A stretch of 6,555 nucleotides of DNA from Lentimicrobium sp. (GTDB lineage: Bacteria > Bacteroidota > Bacteroidia > Bacteroidales > Lentimicrobiaceae). Numbering within the stretch: position 1 is the first letter of the stretch; the number at the start of each line of letters is the position of its first letter. The stretch covers positions 1 through 6,555 of the forward strand of contig JAAXUD010000170.1 in assembly GCA_013336205.1 (NCBI GenBank), read 5' to 3'. A program made the translations under genes and the position numbers. The notes under the pieces are model-generated. The model was given only the letters and a program-made list of their open reading frames with translations. It was not told the origin of the DNA and did not search any database. Of the stretch, positions 1-5,892 are shown piece after piece.

Positions 1-111
1 ATGAAAGATTACGCCATCGAGCGCTTTTACCGCGACCAGCGACTGCTGCAGATTGGTGAAGGGACGTCGGAGATCCAGCGGATGGTGATTTCGAGGTATA
101 TCGGTTGTTAG
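1..111 (+). CDS. Acyl-CoA dehydrogenase, C-terminal end (partial)
   Basis: The reading frame is open from the left edge and ends at TAG (109-111), giving 36 visible residues; the ATG at base 1 is probably an internal Met. The peptide contains [19 protein letters not shown], the classic C-terminal signature of acyl-CoA dehydrogenases (Arg-Asp followed by a Gly-Thr-Ser-Glu-Ile-Gln-Arg block), where this helix contributes to FAD binding and the dimer interface. These FAD enzymes introduce a trans-2,3 double bond into acyl-CoA thioesters in the cytoplasm and pass electrons to ETF. The subtype cannot be decided from the tail. The HMG-CoA lyase downstream makes isovaleryl-CoA or another branched/short-chain substrate plausible, but that is inference. 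The repeat array starts two or three bases after the stop codon. Confidence 0.93.
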   Translation: MKDYAIERFYRDQRLLQIGEGTSEIQRMVISRYIGC

Positions 112-113
112 GA

Positions 114-179
114 GGGACGAGGGACGTAAGAAACAGGGACGAGGGACGTAAGAAACAGGGACGAGGGACGTAAGAATTA
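114..179 (+). repeat. Three tandem copies of a 22-bp repeat
   Basis: The copies lie at 114-135, 136-157 and 158-179. Each is a heptamer doublet GGGACGA-GGGACGT followed by an eight-base spacer, AAGAAACA in the first two copies and AAGAATTA in the third. The first two copies are identical; the third differs only in its last bases. A fourth GGGACGA (180-186) begins the left inverted-repeat arm, after which the pattern decays. Identical adjacent copies suggest recent expansion by slippage or unequal exchange, so copy number may vary between strains. Each GGGACGAGGGACG core is the perfect complement of two blocks on the other side of the gene (655-667 and 674-686). Confidence 0.93.
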
Positions 180-210
180 GGGACGAAAAAGGGTGACGAG
201 TGGGACGGAA
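175..210 (+). repeat. Left imperfect inverted-repeat arm of the S23 cassette
   Basis: Read from outside to inside this arm holds AATTAGGGACGA (175-186), a five-A run (186-190), a degenerate GGGTGACGAG stretch, and GGGACGGAA (202-210). The reverse complement of 652-691 has the same blocks in the same order. The right arm has an extra GGGACGG heptamer before its A run and lacks the scattered changes in the left arm's middle. The outer 12 and inner 9 bases match perfectly, so this is a true inverted pair and not only shared low-complexity sequence. Confidence 0.8.
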
Positions 211-263
211 TTGAATAAGAGCGCATTTAGGGAAATTATTGTTCATCAATCAACAAAACCAAA

Positions 264-629
264 ATGGAAGATCGTTTGGATGATATCACATTCTACAAAC
301 TCTCTCTGGAATTGTGGGATGAGATGTGGGCTGATACTGAAATTCTGATGCAGGATTTCAGAGGAAAAGAAATTGCAAGACAAATGGTCAGATCAGTAGG
401 CTCAATCAGTGCAAATATTGAAGAGGGGTATGGTAGAGGCTTTGGAAAGGAATATCCTCAATTCCTCCGGATTAGCCGTGGTTCGGCAAGAGAATCAAAA
501 GGGTGGTACCGAAAAAGCAGTCACCTTTTGGCTCCGGAAATTATAAGCGCAAGAATTCTGAAACCTGATGACATCATATCTATGGAAACAAAAGCGATAC
601 TAACATTGGAATTAAAAACAAGGCACTGA
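264..629 (+). CDS. Four-helix-bundle protein of the 23S rRNA intervening-sequence (S23/IVP) family
   Basis: A 121-residue protein with the conserved core of this family: a first helix with an LSLELWDEM stretch (about 13-21), GKEIARQMVRSVGSISANI (34-52), the E-G-Y-G-R block (54-58), KEYPQFLRISRGSARES (62-78) and an aromatic W-Y pair (81-82). Length is typical for the family (about 110-130 residues). Members are small, mostly basic helical bundles first found inside intervening sequences of 23S rRNA genes; a relative, Avd, is the accessory protein of diversity-generating retroelements. The biochemical role of stand-alone members is unknown. No reverse transcriptase or rRNA is present here. The last 30 residues are less typical, with Pro91 and Pro101 in the region expected to form the fourth helix, so mild decay is possible, although the frame is intact. 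The ATG at 264 follows an A-rich leader without Shine-Dalgarno sequence. The inverted repeats on both sides tie the gene to its cassette. Confidence 0.85.
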   Translation: MEDRLDDITFYKLSLELWDEMWADTEILMQDFRGKEIARQMVRSVGSISANIEEGYGRGFGKEYPQFLRISRGSARESKGWYRKSSHLLAPEIISARILKPDDIISMETKAILTLELKTRH

Positions 630-651
630 ATAGATCACATTGCGACGGAGT

Positions 652-691
652 TTCCGTCCCTCGTCCCTTTTTCCGTCCCTCGTCCCTAATT
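652..691 (+). repeat. Right inverted-repeat arm of the S23 cassette
   Basis: Two copies of CGTCCCTCGTCCC (655-667 and 674-686), separated by TTTTTC, form the mirror of the left-side GGGACGAGGGACG repeats. Either block can pair perfectly over 13 bases with the core of each left tandem copy, and the outer part (680-691) pairs over 12 bases with 175-186. The arm ends about ten bases before the ATG of the HMG-CoA lyase, so it makes up most of that gene's immediate leader. There is no U-tract right after a hairpin, so it is not a typical intrinsic terminator. Confidence 0.88.
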
Positions 692-701
692 ATAAATACA
701 A

Positions 702-1568
702 ATGAATCAAAATAATCTCATCAAACTCACTGAATCACCAAGAGATGCCCAACAGGGCCTGCCTTATGTAATTTCGCCTGAAAAGCGGGCTGCATACATC
801 AATGCCCTGATGAATGTCGGATTTGATGTCATTGACTTCGGGAGTTTTGTTTCGCCGAAAGCGGTTCCCCAAATGGCAGATCAGGATAAGGTTCTTGCGC
901 TGATTGAGAAGTCGGATAGCAAAGCTAAACTTATGGCAATCGTGGGAAATTTGCGAGGCGGAAAAGAAGCAATTGCGCAGGAAAAACTGGATATTGTCGG
1001 ATTCCCCTACTCTGTTTCCGATACTTTCCTGCAGAAAAATATAAACGCTGACAATAATAAAGCATTGGCCACGATTGACGGTCTTCTTGATGTTTGCAGG
1101 GAGAGTGGAAAAGAACTCAGGATTTTCATGAGCCTTGCTTACGGTAACCCATATGGGGATCCATGGAGCCTGGATATACTGGCAGAGCGGATTGAAATAC
1201 TTGCCTCCAAAGGCATTTTCACCATTACCCTGGCCGATACCATCGGTGTAGCTACGGCTGAAATGATCGGTGAGGTATATGAATCCCTGCTGAACAGGTT
1301 CCCGAATCATGAATTCGGACTGCACATCCACACGCGTCCCGATGAATGGCGCCCGAAACTGGAAGCAGCCTGGAATGCCGGCTGCCGCTGGTATGAGGGC
1401 GTGATCAGTGGAATCGGAGGCTGCCCCATGACAGGCTATGAATTGATCGGCAACCTGAATACCATTGATCTGCTGGACTTTCTGAATAAAAAGCAAATAC
1501 CAACCAGAATAGACAAAGTGGCTTTATCCCATGCTCAAATAATTGCAAATGAAATCCTTAATCAATAA
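702..1568 (+). CDS. Hydroxymethylglutaryl-CoA lyase, Bacteroidota-type
   Basis: A 288-residue TIM-barrel enzyme of the HMGL-like family, close to the usual bacterial length. HMG-CoA lyase cleaves (S)-HMG-CoA to acetoacetate and acetyl-CoA using a divalent metal, the last step of leucine breakdown. Visible marks are the N-terminal SPRDAQQG (Arg14 and Asp15, matching the catalytic Arg-Asp of the human enzyme), SFVSPKAVPQM (48-58), LADTIGVAT (177-185, Asp179), the metal-ligand pair His208-x-His210 and the GIGGCP loop with the catalytic-type Cys241, followed by Asn251. Differences from the human/Pseudomonas type are Asp45 where those enzymes have a Glu, and HTRPDEW after the first His instead of the usual HDTYGQ. 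As I recall, Bacteroidota homologues share these features. ATG 702 is chosen because the catalytic motif begins within 15 residues. The leader is A/T-rich and overlaps the edge of the repeat cassette. A different acyl-CoA lyase substrate cannot be excluded. Confidence 0.85.
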   Translation: MNQNNLIKLTESPRDAQQGLPYVISPEKRAAYINALMNVGFDVIDFGSFVSPKAVPQMADQDKVLALIEKSDSKAKLMAIVGNLRGGKEAIAQEKLDIVGFPYSVSDTFLQKNINADNNKALATIDGLLDVCRESGKELRIFMSLAYGNPYGDPWSLDILAERIEILASKGIFTITLADTIGVATAEMIGEVYESLLNRFPNHEFGLHIHTRPDEWRPKLEAAWNAGCRWYEGVISGIGGCPMTGYELIGNLNTIDLLDFLNKKQIPTRIDKVALSHAQIIANEILNQ

Positions 1569-1650
1569 TCAGAAGAATGGTCCTGATGGTGATTGTTTGA
1601 ATGAATCTATAAAAACATCCTATCATAGTTCAAGTCTAAACTTATTAGAT

Positions 1651-2490
1651 ATGCTATTGAAAATATACCTGTTGATATCAATTGTACTCCTTTCCTGCTT
1701 TCAGTTATTTGCGCAAGACAATGATGGTTTGGCTGAAAGTTCTACCCTGTTTGGTAAAAACAATTCAACAGGAAAATATCTGAATATCAGGGGAATCAGT
1801 CTTTACTACGAGACCTATGGTCAGGGTGAACCCTTGCTCCTGATTCACGGAAACGGTGGATCAATCGATAACTTCCAGCATCAGATTCCCTTCTTTTCAG
1901 CCAATTACCGGGTAATTGCCGTTGACAGTCGTGCTCAGGGCAAATCGACAGACAACAGCGATTCGCTGAGTTTCGAAATGATGGCCGATGATTTCAGTGT
2001 GCTACTCGATTCGCTGCATATTGACTCCTGCTACGTTCTGGGTTGGAGCGATGGGGGCATCAATGGTCTGATGCTAGCCATGCGGCATCCTGAAAAAGTA
2101 AAAAAAATGGCCATCACCGGAGCCAACCTCTGGCCCGACAGCACAGCCGTCAGTCCTGTTGATTTTAAGTGGATGGCCTCAGCCTATCAGAAACTCGGAC
2201 AGCAGCAACAAACGCCGGAAATAAAAAATACCAGAAAACTGATCAGGCTTGACCTGACCGAACCCCACATAACCAGGGATCAGCTGCAAAAAATACAATG
2301 CCCAACCCTGGTGATTGCCGGCGACCGCGACATAATCCTGACTGAACATACGGTCTATATCGCCCGGTCTGTCCCGGATTCATATTTGTGGATTTTGCCT
2401 GGTTCAGGACATGCAACACTCATAGATTTCAAGGACCAGTTTAACAAAGTGGTCGGTAATTTTTTTGATATGCTGCCCGGAAGTTTATAA
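1651..2490 (+). CDS. Secreted alpha/beta-fold hydrolase
   Basis: A 279-residue protein from ATG 1651. It begins with a hydrophobic signal peptide (about residues 2-20) ending FAQ, the usual signal-peptidase I site context in Bacteroidota; an LLSC stretch inside it is a weaker lipobox candidate. The frame is open further upstream to an ATG at 1543 inside the lyase gene, but that start would put 36 polar residues in front of the signal peptide, so 1651 is preferred. The mature part is an alpha/beta hydrolase: oxyanion loop HGNGG (66-70), VDSRAQGKS (91-99), nucleophile elbow GWSDG with Ser133, acidic residue in AGDRD (Asp227 likely) and catalytic His254 in GSGHAT. The full triad predicts an active esterase, lipase or amidase in the periplasm or outside. 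Substrate is unknown. It lies 82 bases after the lyase and may share its transcript. Confidence 0.85.
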   Translation: MLLKIYLLISIVLLSCFQLFAQDNDGLAESSTLFGKNNSTGKYLNIRGISLYYETYGQGEPLLLIHGNGGSIDNFQHQIPFFSANYRVIAVDSRAQGKSTDNSDSLSFEMMADDFSVLLDSLHIDSCYVLGWSDGGINGLMLAMRHPEKVKKMAITGANLWPDSTAVSPVDFKWMASAYQKLGQQQQTPEIKNTRKLIRLDLTEPHITRDQLQKIQCPTLVIAGDRDIILTEHTVYIARSVPDSYLWILPGSGHATLIDFKDQFNKVVGNFFDMLPGSL

Positions 2491-2611
2491 ATACAGGTGT
2501 TTCTGAATTTTTATAGCCTGAAACCTCTGTCCCATCCTATGGTGTAGCTTATAAGTATCCGTCAGGACAGGATAAGTAAACAATAAAATTTTTATTTTTT
2601 AACAACGCAAC
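2491..2611. terminator. Convergent intergenic region with possible weak terminator
   Basis: This is the gap between the plus-strand hydrolase and the minus-strand lipoprotein, where both transcripts should end. Weak structures are visible: AGGT(G)TTTC at 2495-2503 can pair with GAAACCT at 2520-2526, TATCC at 2556-2560 with GGATA at 2570-2574, and the A/T-only palindrome AATAAAA-T-TTTTATT at 2582-2596 runs into a T-rich stretch on the plus strand. None is a G/C-rich hairpin directly followed by a T-run, so the terminator call is tentative. Confidence 0.22.
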
Positions 2612-3313
2612 CTATTTCACTGCGATGTAGGTTTTGAGACATCCGCAGTTGAAAGTCTCCCCTTCTGCGATCTGAATTTTATCATAAGCCGGGGAATGAT
2701 AACTGCCGGTACCGTACCACCCTACCAGATCGTTCATGGATGCACTGCCATTTCCATCTACATCCTTCCACAACAATATGTAATAGTCTCCTGCAGTAAT
2801 GCCATTTATATTAAATACAGCTTTTACGCCTTCCCCTGCCACTATTGTATATTTGGCCGGATAAACAGTTGAAGGATATTCATTATAAAGGAAAACTTTC
2901 GCGCCCGACAAGTCGGCTCCGCCACCCTGAATTTCAGCAATGCCGGAAATCTGGGTAACCGGGGCAGTCACTGTTATGGTCATTTCATCACTGGTTGTTC
3001 CGCCATTTCCATCATCGGCGGAAGCGGTAATTTTATACTGTCCTTCGTTTGCCGGGACTATCCAAAAGGCCTGGGTACCGCTACCTGTTACCGTTCCTCC
3101 TGTGACCTGATAATTGATTGTAAGTTTATCCTGGTCGGGATCGCTGGCTGCGATGGAAACATTAACAATGCCATTTGCATTGATGGTTGATGGCTCCATT
3201 TTCAGAATTACGACAGTTGGTTTCGAATTATCCTCATCCTTTTCGCAGGAGGTGCATTGAAGGATAGAAAAAGTAACAACTGCAATTCCCAACATAAAAC
3301 TGAGCTTTTTCAT
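2612..3313 (-). CDS. Surface-type lipoprotein with Ig-like/PKD-like domain
   Basis: A 233-residue predicted lipoprotein. It has a short basic start (MKK), a hydrophobic stretch (7-18) and cysteines at 20 and 23. Cys23 is the better lipidation site because it is followed by EKDEDN, which resembles the acidic lipoprotein export signal that sends Bacteroidota lipoproteins to the outer face of the outer membrane. Residues about 32-116 form an Ig-like/PKD-like beta domain (SDPDQDKLTINY, then SADDGNGGTTSDEMTITV). Residues about 121-233 look like a second beta domain of the carboxypeptidase-regulatory type, with DVDGNGSASMND (184-195) resembling a calcium-binding loop. No catalytic motif is visible; adhesion, ligand binding or a structural role is possible. 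It lies 154 bases downstream of the hybrid regulator on the same strand, so it could be co-transcribed or a regulatory target. The leader has no Shine-Dalgarno sequence. Confidence 0.8.
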   Translation of the reverse strand: MKKLSFMLGIAVVTFSILQCTSCEKDEDNSKPTVVILKMEPSTINANGIVNVSIAASDPDQDKLTINYQVTGGTVTGSGTQAFWIVPANEGQYKITASADDGNGGTTSDEMTITVTAPVTQISGIAEIQGGGADLSGAKVFLYNEYPSTVYPAKYTIVAGEGVKAVFNINGITAGDYYILLWKDVDGNGSASMNDLVGWYGTGSYHSPAYDKIQIAEGETFNCGCLKTYIAVK

Positions 3314-3424
3314 GGCTTTTGATTTTTAGGGTTTGTCGGTTTAATTTGTAAAATCCTTTCAAAAATGGGCATTCTCAGAACAGACAATATTAAGCAGAAC
3401 AATGAGGATGGCTTTTGCTCACCA

Positions 3425-3455
3425 TCTCAGATTGTTTGCCTTGCGTCTCAGATTG
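3425..3455 (-). promoter_or_regulatory. Direct repeat TCTCAGATTG x2, possible activator site
   Basis: Two perfect copies of TCTCAGATTG (plus-strand reading) lie at 3425-3434 and 3446-3455, with starts 21 bases apart, about two helical turns. They sit between the end of the hybrid AraC-type regulator and the start of the lipoprotein gene, 112-142 bases upstream of the latter. AraC-family proteins with two helix-turn-helix motifs often bind direct repeats with such spacing, so this could be an operator for the lipoprotein. Only the repeat is seen; the role is inference. Confidence 0.3.
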
Positions 3456-3467
3456 AGCGCAGGAAGT

Positions 3468-5651
3468 CTATTTTCTTAAACTACTTGGGTTCTGGCCGAA
3501 TTCTTCCCTGAAGGCCCGGCTAAAATGGGAGAGATTTTTAAATCCGACTTCAAACGCAACTTCTGAAACGTTTAAATCGGTTTTTATAAGCAGTTCTTTG
3601 GCTTTGAAAAGGCGGAAATTAAGCAGGTACTCGTTAACCGTTCTATCGGTCAGCGTTTTGAATTTGCGGTATAACTGAGCCCGGCTCATGCCGATTTCAC
3701 TGCAAAGTTCATGAATGCCAAACTGGTCATTGTCAAGATTAGCCTCCATTATCCCGCGAACCCTGGTTATGAAATGATCTTCAGCAGCAATCGCTTTGTT
3801 TTCCGCAACCGGCAAAGACTCCATAGTGGCATAGCGCAAACGGAGCAGATTTCGTAACTCTATCAGTTTCCTCAACCGGATACGGAGTTCTTCTTCATTG
3901 AAAGGCTTTGCCATATAGGCATCGGCCCCCCTTTCCAACCCGGTAAGCCTGGAAGCAATATCTGCCTTAGCCGTGAGCATAACGATCGGAATATGGCTGG
4001 TGCGCTGGTCTGCCTTTAACTTTTCAAGCATGGCGATTCCATCCATTTCAGGCATCATAACATCGCTGAGAATAATATCAGGGATGTATTCCATCGCTTT
4101 TCGCAAGCCTTCATTACCGTTGGAGGCTATCTCAAGGTGGTAGTCTTTTTTAAGAATGGCAGTCAGGTAATCCACCAGATCGGGGCTGTCTTCTACGATT
4201 AGCAAAATCGGACGTTCTGTTTCGACGTCATATAATTCAGATGATTCTGATTTAATTTTAGCGTGAATCTCCTGTCTATGACTATTTATTTCATCTTTAA
4301 AGCCTGAAAGCCAATTCATTTCCTTCATCAGGGCATTGTTAGAAACCGGCAGCAAAACTGTGAAGACTGAACCTTCCCCTGGCGGGCTTTCGGCTATAAT
4401 ATTGCCATTCATTAGTTTAACCAGTTCTTTGGTCAGGGCAAGTCCTAATCCTGTTCCATTTTCATACTGTGCTGAATCTTCTTCGATGCGGTAAAACCTT
4501 TCAAAAATATGCGGGAGGTGCTCTTCAGGGATTCCGGAACCATTATCCTGCACCCGGATGAAAAATTCATCATTCTTTTGTGAAGATAAGCCGGTGGTAA
4601 GTTGTACCAGGCCACCTTCTTTTGTAAATTTTATAGCATTGGATAATAGGTTGGTTACAATATGCATCATTTTATCGGCATCGTAATCCAATAATAAATG
4701 TTCCATTTCAGGCTTAAATATCAGCCGGATATTTTTACTCAGTGCCATTGAACTAAAACTCTCACACAGATACCTGAGTTGAAGTATAATATCCTGTTGA
4801 AACAGATGCAAGGGCATGGCTCCTGCTTCAAGCTTTGACAGATCGAGCATCTGGTTTACAAGGTGAAGCAGATTCTGGGCATTTTTCCTGATTTTTTCAG
4901 TTCCTTCATCAATCCATTCTGCTGGTTTTTCCTTGATTAGTCTGGCCATCCCAAGAATAATGGTTAACGGTGTTCTGAATTCATGGGTGATATTGGTAAA
5001 AAGTTTCGTTTTTGTCTCGTCAAGCTCTTTGAGTCGCAGGGTTTCTGCCTGTTTTGAATCTGCCAGTTTTTTCTTCTGGCTTATATTATTCAATATCAAC
5101 AACAAAGTATAACCTGCCTGCCAGGAAAAATTAACGGTAAAAAAGAGAAGGTTCTTTTGTGAAGTCATCTCCGGCAGGGGAGATAAGCGGGGCTGAAGCA
5201 GCGCTGTAGTGATGAGGGTCGTAAGGTAGGTAACAAAAAGTATTACAGTAAGCCGGTTATTCTGATAACTGGTTGACATGAAAAGGACTGAAATGCCTGA
5301 AAAAAGGAGGCCGGCAGAAGTGAGCAATCCACCCATTATGATCATGAAATAAAATGTGACCCAAATCAGTGTAAATTGAATACTGAAAAAAAACCTATCA
5401 ATGTTTTTCCTGAGGAACGGAAGGATTATCAAGGCGGGAAATGTCAGCGAGAGCAATGCAAAACCATAGTTGACAATGACAGGAAGATCAAGCAGGTAGC
5501 CAAGAAGTGTCATGGCCGAAATCGCGAATGCACTTCCCATACTAGCGAACCAGATATTTAACTTCATGGTCAGCATACTCTCATCAATTCCAGGAAACGA
5601 AATTGCTTTTGCAGCCCAGGCTTTAAATCCGTCAACACTTGATTTTCTCAT
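3468..5651 (-). CDS. Hybrid sensor kinase / receiver / AraC-type regulator
   Basis: A 727-residue single-chain two-component system. Residues about 33-190 hold six hydrophobic segments (near 33-55, 57-80, 88-106, 107-126, 133-152, 168-190), followed by a short helical linker. The dimerisation/phosphoacceptor domain has His223 in THEFRTPL. The ATPase domain has the N box NLLSNAIKF (334-342), Asp369 in DNGSGIP, the F box FERFYR (383-388) and GTGLGL (399-404). The receiver domain (about 481-598) has Glu487-Asp488, phosphoacceptor Asp530 in LSDVMMPEMDG, Thr560 and Lys582. The C terminus (about 625-727) is an AraC DNA-binding domain with two helix-turn-helix units near 644-665 and 694-716. All key residues are present, so it should be active. 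Classical Bacteroidota HTCS proteins carry a large periplasmic propeller sensor; this one has only membrane segments, implying a ligand in or near the membrane. Likely targets are neighbouring genes, unproven. Confidence 0.93.
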   Translation of the reverse strand: MRKSSVDGFKAWAAKAISFPGIDESMLTMKLNIWFASMGSAFAISAMTLLGYLLDLPVIVNYGFALLSLTFPALIILPFLRKNIDRFFFSIQFTLIWVTFYFMIIMGGLLTSAGLLFSGISVLFMSTSYQNNRLTVILFVTYLTTLITTALLQPRLSPLPEMTSQKNLLFFTVNFSWQAGYTLLLILNNISQKKKLADSKQAETLRLKELDETKTKLFTNITHEFRTPLTIILGMARLIKEKPAEWIDEGTEKIRKNAQNLLHLVNQMLDLSKLEAGAMPLHLFQQDIILQLRYLCESFSSMALSKNIRLIFKPEMEHLLLDYDADKMMHIVTNLLSNAIKFTKEGGLVQLTTGLSSQKNDEFFIRVQDNGSGIPEEHLPHIFERFYRIEEDSAQYENGTGLGLALTKELVKLMNGNIIAESPPGEGSVFTVLLPVSNNALMKEMNWLSGFKDEINSHRQEIHAKIKSESSELYDVETERPILLIVEDSPDLVDYLTAILKKDYHLEIASNGNEGLRKAMEYIPDIILSDVMMPEMDGIAMLEKLKADQRTSHIPIVMLTAKADIASRLTGLERGADAYMAKPFNEEELRIRLRKLIELRNLLRLRYATMESLPVAENKAIAAEDHFITRVRGIMEANLDNDQFGIHELCSEIGMSRAQLYRKFKTLTDRTVNEYLLNFRLFKAKELLIKTDLNVSEVAFEVGFKNLSHFSRAFREEFGQNPSSLRK

Positions 5652-5892
5652 AATTCCACTACAGATTTATGGTATAATCAGATTTCAGAACCAGGTAACA
5701 GTATAAATTTCTATATTTCAGTTAGCGCGAGAGGAAACAGCTGATGATCAGGGCTATATAATAGTGAGACAGGTACATAAAGATACAACAAAATAAAGCG
5801 ATGTAAAGCTTTCCCGATGATTTAAAAGAATTTTTCTATACTGCCGATTTTGACTCACAAAATGTTGTACTTTCAAATGCAAAATTCAGTAT
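5652..5892. promoter_or_regulatory. Divergent intergenic region between regulator and CoA-transferase
   Basis: These 241 bases must hold the promoters of both divergent genes. They are A/T-rich and hold no convincing open frame. A short perfect palindrome CTGATGATCAG lies at 5741-5751 and could be a protein-binding site. Near the CoA-transferase start, TACTTTCA (5868-5875) partly resembles the Bacteroidota -7 element (TAnnTTTG), with a TTTG at 5849-5852, but the spacing is shorter than usual, so no promoter is assigned with confidence. Neither gene has a Shine-Dalgarno sequence. Confidence 0.35.

Larger units (their letters stand above)
112..691 (+). mobile_element. Candidate S23-protein cassette bounded by GGGACG-type inverted repeats
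   Basis: This compact unit is inferred to be an inserted element. It has a 22-bp tandem array (114-179), a left inverted-repeat arm (175-210), a single gene (264-629) and a right arm (652-691). The arms match in the same order from outside to inside: AATTAGGGACGA at 175-186 is the perfect complement of 680-691, a run AAAAAGGG lies in the middle of both, and GGGACGGAA at 202-210 is the perfect complement of 652-660. The unit fills the gap between the dehydrogenase stop and the lyase start almost completely. The gene is not a transposase, so any movement would need help in trans or an RNA-based route. No clear target-site duplication was found. The inverted repeats are directly visible; mobility is inference. 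Confidence 0.55.

Noticed and set aside
114..186. Possible CRISPR array because of regular short repeats
   Set aside because: The units are contiguous and the eight-base spacers are nearly identical, so there are no unique spacers, and no cas genes are present.
112..691. Diversity-generating retroelement, since Avd belongs to the same four-helix-bundle family
   Set aside because: No reverse transcriptase, template repeat or variable repeat is seen in the window; the repeats are short G/C-rich heptamer blocks.
112..691. Genuine 23S rRNA intervening sequence
   Set aside because: The flanks are protein-coding genes, not 23S rRNA helices, so only an analogy is claimed.
652..691. Intrinsic terminator after the S23-family gene
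   Set aside because: The two CGTCCC blocks are direct repeats and do not fold on themselves; their partners are on the far side of the gene, and no terminal T-run follows.
735..1496. Long minus-strand open frame of 253 codons
   Set aside because: It lies wholly antisense to the HMG-CoA lyase and its translation has no recognisable motifs; it is a shadow frame.
1543..1650. Upstream start of the hydrolase overlapping the lyase end
   Set aside because: It would put 36 polar residues in front of a clear signal peptide; the ATG at 1651 gives a normal exported protein.
5376..5706. Two short plus-strand frames opposite the start of the hybrid regulator
   Set aside because: They overlap the regulator's membrane-segment coding region in antisense and show no family signature.
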